5,263 bases of DNA from Ignatzschineria sp. (lineage in GTDB: Bacteria; Pseudomonadota; Gammaproteobacteria; Cardiobacteriales; Wohlfahrtiimonadaceae), in NCBI GenBank assembly GCA_030151245.1, contig JASLEF010000114.1:1-5263 (forward strand). Direction: 5' to 3'. Within the stretch, counting starts at the first letter, position 1; each line of letters begins with the position of its first letter. A model generated the notes under the pieces. The model did not search any database. It was not told the origin of the DNA and saw only the letters and a program-made list of their open reading frames with translations. Below are positions 1 to 5,263 of this stretch, in pieces. A program made the translations under genes and the position numbers.

Positions 1-144
1 CAAACTTAGATAAGATTTGGGCTTTTTAATTTAAAAATTTTCTGAGCTATTTATTTCACCTCTAGATAAAGATCGTTCATAAAAAACCAAAAACCATGAA
101 AATTACCACAACATATAAGTTAAAACCTTATTTTTCATAAATTT

Positions 145-173
145 AAAAGAAAACACATATTCACTGCTATGAT
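145..173 (+). promoter_or_regulatory. possible extended -10 promoter of the broken lipoprotein gene
   Basis: TATGAT at 168-173 matches five of six bases of the sigma-70 -10 consensus and is preceded by TGC at 165-167, the extended -10 pattern. The -35 position (about 145-150, AAAAGA) does not match the consensus, so activity would rest on the extended -10. Transcription would begin near 180 and give a leader of about 35-40 nt before the coding frame of the pseudogene. AT-rich DNA yields chance matches easily, so this is only a candidate. Confidence 0.35.
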
Positions 174-207
174 TTCAAAATCTACTTACGGCTAACCTAT
201 TAAGGAA

Positions 208-957
208 TTGATTTCTACGCTATCTGTTCGTCACATATTACTATATCTATTCCTGATCATCATCGCGGGGTGTACCATGCACCCTATCACCGCAAATTCT
301 CCTCAGACTAACGCTCGTTTAGGAACTCAATAGGGTGAAGGATTACAATCCTCGGTGCGCAAAGTCAATCTCCAATGAGAAAGTAAAACACCATTAAGCA
401 CAATTCAAATTAGCTATTCTCAAAGCCTTCCCCAAGGAATAACCGTCACTGAAACTATGCTCGCTGATGGTCGAATTGGTCTCTCTATTGTGGGTGAGGG
501 AGGACAAAAACTCCTATTGAAATAACAAAGTTCACAAATCTACCTTGAAGGAGAAGAAGGAAAACGATATGAACTTTCATACTACAACTATCATCAAACA
601 AAAATTTATGAATTCGTCACAACCATTGATGGTCTTGATGTCCTTAATGGCAAACCTGGAAGTTTTAAAAACCCGGGATATTCACTCTATCCTGGGCAGA
701 CCTTAACAATTTCAGGTTTTAGAAAAAATAACGATGAAGTTACAGCTTTTCGCTTTGCTAAACCTCAAAATGCATATACAACAAATAGTAAACAGGGAGA
801 TCCTCGCAATACAGGAATCATAGGAACAGCTATCTTTACCCTAAAAGATCCTCATCAATCATTTCCCCCAAAGCAACAATCTTCACAGGAGAATCATCTC
901 CCTAACGCATTTCCAAATGAAAAAGGGTATGCCCCACCCCCTAGTTATCGCTATTAA
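208..957 (+). pseudogene. degraded lipoprotein gene with three in-frame nonsense codons
   Basis: One continuous frame runs to TAA at 955-957 and is interrupted only by TAG (331-333), TGA (376-378) and TAA (523-525); no frameshift is needed. The N-terminus reads as a lipoprotein signal: a hydrophobic LLYLFLIII core ending in the lipobox IAGC, with the lipidated Cys at 271-273. The conserved part lies after the last premature stop: YLEGEEGKRYEL (541-576), IDGLDVLNGK (625-654), GYSLYPG (679-699), an AFRFA segment, and NTGIIGTAIF (808-837). From memory this resembles a widespread hypothetical family with a 'VDGLNVL-G ... GY-L-P ... GWRK ... IGVAIF' pattern and no known function. A Pro/Gln-rich tail ends in PPPSYRY. 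No ATG precedes the lipobox in frame. AAGGA (202-206) sits 10 nt before ACG at 217, where an ATG may have been lost; TTG at 208 is too close to it. An upstream in-frame stop at 193-195 bounds the gene. The domain cannot be translated from any in-frame start after the last stop. Right boundary firm; left boundary approximate. Confidence 0.8.
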
Positions 958-974
958 ATCGAATATAATGATGC

Positions 975-1008
975 AAAAATCCCAGAGAAACTATCCTCTG
1001 GGATTTTT
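975..1008. terminator. bidirectional rho-independent terminator
   Basis: AAAAATCCCAGAG (975-987) pairs perfectly with CTCTGGGATTTTT (996-1008) around an 8-nt loop, giving a 13-bp stem. Reading right, the hairpin ends in six T (1004-1009) and lies 17 nt after the pseudogene stop. Reading left, the A tract at 975-979 becomes the U tract, and the hairpin starts 8 nt after the stop of the small ORF that follows creD. It therefore most likely ends both convergent transcripts. Confidence 0.9.
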
Positions 1009-1016
1009 TAATCCTC

Positions 1017-1139
1017 TTAATGACCTGACTGAGATTTCCTAGCAGAGCGTTTCGCAGCCGCCTGCCGATAAACTTGATCAAAATGCTTTCTCAGTGCTAT
1101 TTTTAACAGTCGATCATCACGTAACCCCCTAACTCTCAT
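1017..1139 (-). CDS. small basic 40-aa protein, translationally coupled to creD
   Basis: The ORF begins at ATG (1139-1137) and ends at TAA (1019-1017). The predicted protein starts MRVRGLRDDRLLK and ends RSARKSQSGH. It has 12 Lys/Arg against 3 Asp and no Glu, and the middle (about residues 8-35) could form one amphipathic basic helix. There is no signal peptide or membrane segment. The start lies inside the end of creD, overlapping it by 11 nt in another frame. AAGGAGG (1151-1145) is a near-perfect ribosome binding site 5 nt before the ATG, the best in the window. The stop is followed after 8 nt by the terminator, so the ORF fills the space between creD and the transcript end. I do not recognise the family. 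Nucleic-acid, ribosome or membrane-surface binding would fit the charge, but that is inference. Chance remains possible at this length. Confidence 0.6.
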   Translation of the reverse strand: MRVRGLRDDRLLKIALRKHFDQVYRQAAAKRSARKSQSGH

Positions 1140-2601
1140 CACTTCCTCCTTGCTTCTCGTTATGGCTCTTTCGCATTTTAAACTCCCCTGATTTTTGCGA
1201 TTCCAGAGGGGCTGATTTCAGAAAATCTCCAGACTTAAAATCAGATTCTAATATTTCCCGCTGATATTCTGACGGAGATCTTCTATTCTCAACCATTCCC
1301 AAAAGTGCGCCCCAATCAATATTTCGAGTCAAAACCATCCCCGATCCTAAAGAGACAAAGAGTAAGATCGTGCCCAATAATAAGCTGTATTCCTCTCCAT
1401 TTAATAATATGTAGAGCGTAATGTAGAGTAAAAGTAGTAATCCCCCAAAACTTAAAGAGAGTCTCACTGTTCTCAAAGCACTATGCATATAGAAAGTTAT
1501 CAGCGTCACGCAAGCACTCGCAGCAATCAGATAGGCTTTAAAAAAACCAATATGCTCTGAAAAGGAAAGAAGTAGTAGATAGAAGAGGACAAGTGCTATC
1601 CCTACTAACGCATATTGCATCGGATGAATATTCACTTCACGCACAATTTCAAAGATAAAAAAGCCGGCAAAAGTAAGCCCTATAAATAAAAGCGCATACT
1701 TAATAGCCCGATCACTTTTTCGATAATGATCGACCGTATCCATCAAATTAACTCCAAAGCTACTTACCTTTTGTGTCTCGCAATTATTTTTTAATAAGCA
1801 TAGCCCTAATCTTTCCGGCACAATATTAGAAAACTGATTCACTTCCCAAGTTGATTGAAAGGCACCTGTCTGAACTTCGCGTGTCTTAGGCAGAGCATCC
1901 CCGACAAAACTAGGATGAGACCAAGCCCCCTCTATCTTGACAGTCGTCTCTTTTCCAACAGGAACAAAATTTAATTGCTGCATCCCCATGACTTCAAGAT
2001 TAATCGTATAATTAAGTTTCCCCCCACGTTCGAGTACTTCTCCCTTAAGATGCCCTTTTACTCCCTCTGATAAATATCCCTTACCGTGTAATGGCGAGAG
2101 ATGCAGTGCTTCAGAATTCATCGTAATCTGTGTCATATTACTAACACCGCGAACATCTGAAACTTTAACCACCAAATATGCCTCACCTACTTCGTAAGAA
2201 ATGAGATCAGATTCACTGCTAAAGCCCAATTTTTCAGGAAGTTCAAACCATCCTGCCAACACCCCCTTAAAAGTGTAAATATTGGCTTTATAAATCCCTC
2301 TATATCTCTCTTCTATCGTCAATTCCCCTGAAACATTCAAATGATCAGGGAAAAAATAAATAGTATCTTTCTGATGACTTATAACAATCCCTTGCGAGTT
2401 ATAAGTGATTTTTTGATACGGCACAGCAATAATAGGTCCCACCAAGCTTTGAGGCTTTACAGAACTTGCGGATATATCAGCCGCAGCCGTATCTCTTAGG
2501 CTTATTCGCTCGCTAATCAATGATTGCACCAACCCTGTGATAATCATTAATATCACTGTGATAATCACCATTGAGGCCAACTTAATACTTAACTTACTCA
2601 T
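1129..2601 (-). CDS. creD: CreD family inner-membrane protein
   Basis: CreD is the membrane protein of the CreBC regulon; its biochemical role is unknown, but in Pseudomonas, Stenotrophomonas and Aeromonas it is tied to envelope integrity and beta-lactam response. I chose ATG at 2601-2599 (490 aa, MSKLSIKL), because GGAG at 2610-2607 lies 5 nt before it; the GTG two codons upstream (2607-2605) overlaps that site and is less likely. Segments: membrane helix about residues 10-30; the family motif RDTAAADISASSVKPQSLVG just after it (36-55); a periplasmic domain to about 285; then VDHYRKSDRAIKYALLFIGL and about five to six helices between 300 and 425, including the conserved HPMQYALVG and SEHIGF motifs. 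After NIDW (427-430) comes a hydrophilic tail of about 60 residues, making this protein longer than the roughly 450-aa E. coli CreD. The gene lies 143 nt after creC and overlaps the following small ORF by 11 nt. Confidence 0.95.
   Translation of the reverse strand: MSKLSIKLASMVIITVILMIITGLVQSLISERISLRDTAAADISASSVKPQSLVGPIIAVPYQKITYNSQGIVISHQKDTIYFFPDHLNVSGELTIEERYRGIYKANIYTFKGVLAGWFELPEKLGFSSESDLISYEVGEAYLVVKVSDVRGVSNMTQITMNSEALHLSPLHGKGYLSEGVKGHLKGEVLERGGKLNYTINLEVMGMQQLNFVPVGKETTVKIEGAWSHPSFVGDALPKTREVQTGAFQSTWEVNQFSNIVPERLGLCLLKNNCETQKVSSFGVNLMDTVDHYRKSDRAIKYALLFIGLTFAGFFIFEIVREVNIHPMQYALVGIALVLFYLLLLSFSEHIGFFKAYLIAASACVTLITFYMHSALRTVRLSLSFGGLLLLLYITLYILLNGEEYSLLLGTILLFVSLGSGMVLTRNIDWGALLGMVENRRSPSEYQREILESDFKSGDFLKSAPLESQKSGEFKMRKSHNEKQGGSDES
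1145..1151 (-). promoter_or_regulatory. strong ribosome binding site of the small ORF after creD
   Basis: AAGGAGG on the minus strand lies within the last codons of creD, 5 nt from the ATG of the 40-codon ORF. It is nearly fully complementary to the 3' end of 16S rRNA. No other start in this window has a site of this strength, which argues that the small ORF is translated. Confidence 0.65.
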
Positions 2602-2681
2602 CTTCACTCCATCTATTTAACATGATGAAGCTATTATCTCGTGACTAGATGAAGCCTTTATGGGCACTCGATGTCTTCTAT

Positions 2682-2697
2682 ATGTAGTTTATGTGAA
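2682..2697 (-). promoter_or_regulatory. candidate CreB-binding tag (cre/blr tag) upstream of creD
   Basis: The minus strand reads TTCACATAAACTACAT. The known CreB (and Aeromonas BlrA) tag is a direct repeat TTCAC-N6-TTCAC. Here the first half is perfect, the spacing is exactly 6, and the second half, TACAT, matches three of five bases. It lies 80 nt before the creD start, in the creC-creD gap, where a CreB-dependent creD promoter is expected. A CATAAA about 19 nt further on, or GATAAT about 43 nt further on, could serve as the -10; neither has a good -35, as is usual for activator-dependent promoters. The position is persuasive, the second half-site is weak. Confidence 0.5.
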
Positions 2698-2744
2698 GAT
2701 TAGATACATGATGATCTATAAACACTTTATTAATGCCTCTCCAA

Positions 2745-4187
2745 TCAGATTATCACTCTCGGAAAAGCCAGCAGTACACTCACACCAATTGCACTATTTT
2801 CAATATCGATGTAACCCTGGTGAAGAGCCATGATTTCCTTGACAAAATTAAGCCCTAACCCCGTACTTTTCTCCCCAGAGTCTGGTCTTGGTAATGAATA
2901 AAATCGTTCATATAATCGACTCATAGCGTAATCAGGTATCGGCATTCCCTCATTATGAACACGCATATAAATCATAGCAAGATCAGACGTTACCATAACC
3001 GTTAACACGCCATTTCTCGGCATAAAATCAATCGCATTATGTATGATATTTGTCAGTGCTTGACGCATCAAAAAGAGATCTCCTTGAATCATTAAGCCTT
3101 TTGAAAGAGAGAGATCTACTTGTATATTTTTTTGCTCAACAAGGGAAGAAAATCCTGTAAAGAGCGTCTCCAAAAGCTCACTAATATCCACCGTCTGAAT
3201 AGCGGTTAAAGCTTGCGTTTTTTCGACCATACTTAACTTTAAAACACGATCAATTAAATTTTGTAAACGCGCAGTCTCTCGATCTATATTCTCTAAAAAC
3301 TGCAATCTTTCCTGCTCTGCCATCTCATTTTGTAGTAACTCATTCGTTGCGCAAATCGCAGCTAAAGGGCTTTTCAATTCATGAGTGAGCGTATTAACAT
3401 AATGCTCAACATACTCTTTTCCATCTAACTCTTTACGTAAATTAGATAATGTATCTGCCAATATATTCATATCTTTTCCGTAAAATTTCGGCTGCTTTTG
3501 TCGCTTCCCTTTTCCGAGTTTTTTTGCATAATCAATTAATTTTCTAAAAGAAACGCCGAGCCACCAAGAGAGCAGCGCTCCCACCAAAATACTCGTTCCA
3601 AGGAGCAATATTGCAAAATATATCAACTCCGATTTCGCATTTTCAACATAAGCATCTGTCGCTCGATTAGGTTTAGAAACAGTCAGAACCCCAATAATAT
3701 TTTGATCATAATAGATAGGAGCGGCAACATGCATAAGAGTCGTACTGACCTCAGCCCCCTCAATTAATACAATTTCTTTTGAGCTTCTAGCGCCATATTC
3801 ACCCCGGAGCGTCAAGTAAACATCCCGCCACTGAGAATAATCTTTCCCTAACGCCCTACTCTCAGAATCAAAGATAACAATCCCCTTCTCATCTGTAATA
3901 TAGACATTCAAAGAGACCTCATTCTTAGGAATTCCCCATATCTCTGCCTGAGGATTCCGTCGCTGGTAGGTTTGCATTCTCTGCTGTAAATAATTCGGTG
4001 TAATGCGCCCCTCTTTGAGATCAAATGAGACAACCTCCGCTAACAAATTAGCAGTATCCACAAGTGTCTCTTCTGTTGTTTGCCGAATACTAGGGTAGAC
4101 TTGCCGAGAAAACAGATGCGTCATAAAGTAACCACATAAGGCTACAAATAGAAAATAGAAAAGAAAAATTCTTTTAGAGAGAGCCAT
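2745..4187 (-). CDS. creC: CreC sensor histidine kinase
   Basis: CreC is the membrane sensor kinase that phosphorylates CreB; in E. coli it responds to carbon source and growth state. The protein is 480 aa, close to the 474 aa of E. coli. Segments: first membrane helix about residues 7-26; periplasmic sensor domain about 27-187 with a PDC/Cache-like stretch (NVYITDEKGIVIFDSE, 94-109, and VAAPIYYDQNIIGVLTVSKP, 154-173); second helix about 188-210; HAMP-like linker to about 255; HisKA with the H box THELKSPLAAI and phospho-acceptor His269; ATPase domain with N box NIIHNAIDFMP (Asn384), YERFYSLPRP (425-434) and the G2 box STGLGLNFV (441-449). The G1 box reads HNEGMPIP, with Asn412 where Asp is canonical. 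ATG at 4187 follows GAGGGG within the end of creB by 9 nt, and the genes are 6 nt apart, so they are surely cotranscribed. Confidence 0.96.
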   Translation of the reverse strand: MALSKRIFLFYFLFVALCGYFMTHLFSRQVYPSIRQTTEETLVDTANLLAEVVSFDLKEGRITPNYLQQRMQTYQRRNPQAEIWGIPKNEVSLNVYITDEKGIVIFDSESRALGKDYSQWRDVYLTLRGEYGARSSKEIVLIEGAEVSTTLMHVAAPIYYDQNIIGVLTVSKPNRATDAYVENAKSELIYFAILLLGTSILVGALLSWWLGVSFRKLIDYAKKLGKGKRQKQPKFYGKDMNILADTLSNLRKELDGKEYVEHYVNTLTHELKSPLAAICATNELLQNEMAEQERLQFLENIDRETARLQNLIDRVLKLSMVEKTQALTAIQTVDISELLETLFTGFSSLVEQKNIQVDLSLSKGLMIQGDLFLMRQALTNIIHNAIDFMPRNGVLTVMVTSDLAMIYMRVHNEGMPIPDYAMSRLYERFYSLPRPDSGEKSTGLGLNFVKEIMALHQGYIDIENSAIGVSVLLAFPRVII

Positions 4188-4193
4188 GATAAA

Positions 4194-4913
4194 TTACCCC
4201 TCTGGCTCAAAACGGTAGCCAAATCCTCGATGAGTTTTAATCACGTCAATATCTCCATTCAATTCACGAATTTTAGCGCGTATCGCCTTTATATGGGTAT
4301 CTATCGTTCTCTCGTAACCATGATCTGCAGAAATACCAACCGCATTTAACAATTGATCTCGACTTAATACTTGTTGGGGATGTTTCATAAAATGAGACAA
4401 AATTTGATACTCATGCCGTGTAAGCGGTAAGCGTTCATTATCCAAGGTTATTGTGTAATTCATCTTATCTAATCTGAAGCAACCTCTTACGGGTAGTGAT
4501 GACTCACACGCATTAGAATTCGATAATGTAGCCTCCGCCATCAAAGCCTGTCTCGTGACACGCTTTAAAATAACCTTGACTCTTGCAACTAACTCTCTTG
4601 GACTAAAAGGCTTTGCAATATAATCATCAGCCCCAATTTCAAGCCCGACAATCCGGTCGATCTCATTATCTCGAGCGGTTAAAAAAATGACAGGGATCTC
4701 AGAGCGCTTCCGCAACTGTCTACAAACTTCAAACCCATCGATATCAGGCAAACCAATATCCAAGACCCACAAATCATAATGATTTTGCTGCTGAAGCCTT
4801 AAAGCTTCGGAGCCTAACATCACCCAAGAACATTCGAATCCTTCTTGTCTAAGAGCATACAAAACTGTATCTGCAATCCCCTTTTCATCCTCTACCACTA
4901 AAATTTTAATCAT
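4194..4913 (-). CDS. creB: CreB response regulator, OmpR/PhoB family
   Basis: CreB is the DNA-binding partner of CreC and binds the TTCAC-N6-TTCAC tag. The protein is 239 aa; E. coli CreB is 229 aa. The receiver domain (1-118) has the acidic pair Glu8-Asp9, phospho-acceptor Asp52 in LDIGLPDIDGFE, Thr79 in FLTAR and Lys101 in KPFSPREL. The VVEDEKGIADT start and LEIGADDYIAKPFSPRE resemble E. coli CreB very closely. A linker of about 25 residues (120-145) accounts for much of the extra length. The winged-helix domain (about 146-239) shows LTRHEYQIL, the recognition-helix segment ERTIDTHIKAIRAKI (201-215) and the wing motif THRGFGYRF (227-235). The start MIKILVVEDE fits the family, but its ribosome site is weak (AAGG about 11 nt upstream). 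It is the first gene of the cre unit; no clear sigma-70 promoter stands out in the AT-rich leader at 4914-5056. Confidence 0.96.
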   Translation of the reverse strand: MIKILVVEDEKGIADTVLYALRQEGFECSWVMLGSEALRLQQQNHYDLWVLDIGLPDIDGFEVCRQLRKRSEIPVIFLTARDNEIDRIVGLEIGADDYIAKPFSPRELVARVKVILKRVTRQALMAEATLSNSNACESSLPVRGCFRLDKMNYTITLDNERLPLTRHEYQILSHFMKHPQQVLSRDQLLNAVGISADHGYERTIDTHIKAIRAKIRELNGDIDVIKTHRGFGYRFEPEG

Positions 4914-5056
4914 CTATTTATCAGCCTTATTCGACCTATCGCATTTTTACCATTTATCAGAATTAGTCAGATTGATGTATCTTATCTATACTCTCTCAAA
5001 TGAATGATTTGATATTTTAAATAGTAATGATTTTTTCAAAAAAAACAAAGAGATAC

Positions 5057-5084
5057 AAAAAAAGCCGAGCAAATGCTCAGCTTT
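5057..5084 (-). terminator. rho-independent terminator of the iron-sulfur assembly gene
   Basis: On the minus strand AAAGCTGAGC (5084-5075) pairs with GCTCGGCTTT (5070-5061) around an ATTT loop: ten pairs with one G-U. A run of seven T (5063-5057) follows. It lies 57 nt after the stop of the partial gene at the right edge and separates that unit from the cre genes, so creB needs its own promoter. Confidence 0.88.
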
Positions 5085-5141
5085 CTATAAAAATAACACT
5101 CTTTATAATTAAATATCTCCCAAGTCTCTTTGATCACTTAT

Positions 5142-5263
5142 TTAAAGCATATTCAACTCAAGTTTTGCACGAAGCGACATCCGTTGTGGCGTCCAGAATG
5201 GTTCCCATACAAGGTCAACCATACACTCTTTAATCTCTGGAATAGAGTACACCGCATTTGAAA
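5142..5263 (-). CDS. MIP18/DUF59 family Fe-S cluster assembly protein, C-terminal end
   Basis: Only the last 39 codons are inside the window; the gene enters from the right edge and ends at TAA (5144-5142). The residues SIPEIKECMVDLVWEPFWTP followed by QRMSLRAKLELNML match the C-terminus of the SUF-associated MIP18/DUF59 family (SufT, YitW, PaaD-like), whose members end in a pattern like 'VPGV--V-V-LVW-P-WTP-RMSEEAKLELGM'. These small cytoplasmic proteins help assemble or deliver iron-sulfur clusters and often lie at the end of suf operons, but no other suf gene can be seen here. The end is intact and is followed by a good terminator. Family assignment is from memory of the motif; the catalytic part lies outside the window. 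Confidence 0.8.
   Translation of the reverse strand, partial: SNAVYSIPEIKECMVDLVWEPFWTPQRMSLRAKLELNML

Noticed and set aside
115..135. Small hairpin ATAAG/CTTAT followed by T tract
   Set aside because: Only 5 bp and AT-rich; too weak to call a terminator without a visible upstream gene.
94..138. 14-codon plus-strand ORF starting MKITTTYK
   Set aside because: Very short, no ribosome site, in AT-rich leader DNA; nothing supports translation.
160..176. TTCAC near the lipoprotein promoter as a second CreB tag
   Set aside because: No TTCAC-like half-site occurs at the required 6-nt spacing.
331..525. Programmed read-through or recoding of the three stops in the lipoprotein frame
   Set aside because: Three different stop codons would all need suppression, no recoding structure is seen, and all three codons end real genes next door.
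2605..2607. GTG as the start of creD
   Set aside because: It overlaps the GGAG ribosome site that is correctly spaced from the ATG at 2601-2599; the ATG start is better supported.
2620..2714. ACATGATGA repeated at 2620-2628 and 2706-2714 in the creC-creD gap
   Set aside because: Nine-base identity in AT-rich DNA, 86 bp apart, with no relation to a known operator; probably chance.
5014..5039. Minus-strand TTGAAA and TAAAAT as a creB promoter
   Set aside because: Both hexamers look acceptable, but the spacer is only 14 nt and the region is so AT-rich that other pairs are equally possible.
5027..5233. 68-codon plus-strand ORF starting MIFSKKTKRYKK
   Set aside because: It runs through the terminator hairpin at 5057-5084 and is antisense to the clear C-terminal end of the iron-sulfur assembly gene. 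It has no good ribosome site and no family resemblance.

Overview
The window reads as AT-rich gammaproteobacterial chromosome (about 40% G+C by eye). The main content is a minus-strand cre locus: creB (response regulator), creC (sensor kinase) and creD (inner-membrane protein), in the same order as in Escherichia coli. No creA is present. CreB and CreC are close to the enterobacterial and pseudomonad proteins at their signature motifs. The low G+C and the SUF-type neighbour suggest a lineage outside the Enterobacteriaceae, but I cannot name the genus from sequence alone.

Layout, left to right. 1-207: AT-rich leader without a gene; it holds a possible extended -10 promoter reading right. 208-957 (+): a broken lipoprotein gene that keeps its lipobox, one continuous frame and a conserved C-terminal domain, but has three in-frame nonsense codons (TAG, TGA, TAA) and no ATG start. 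975-1008: a strong 13-bp hairpin with A and T tracts on its two flanks, so it can end transcription from both sides. 1017-1139 (-): a 40-codon small ORF overlapping the end of creD and preceded by the best Shine-Dalgarno sequence in the window; I do not recognise its product. 1129-2601 (-): creD. 2602-2744: a 143-nt gap holding a candidate CreB-binding tag and the probable separate creD promoter. 2745-4187 (-): creC. 4194-4913 (-): creB, only 6 nt from creC. 4914-5056: creB leader. 5057-5084: terminator of the next minus-strand gene. 5142-5263 (-): the last 39 codons of a MIP18/DUF59 family iron-sulfur assembly protein, cut by the window edge.

How the genes work together: CreC senses a periplasmic or metabolic signal and phosphorylates CreB. 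CreB then probably activates creD through the tag in the creC-creD gap. In other gammaproteobacteria CreD overproduction is linked to envelope and beta-lactam phenotypes. The small ORF lies between creD and the terminator, so it would share the creD transcript and is the most interesting uncharacterised element here. The lipoprotein remnant faces the operon tail-to-tail and shares its terminator.
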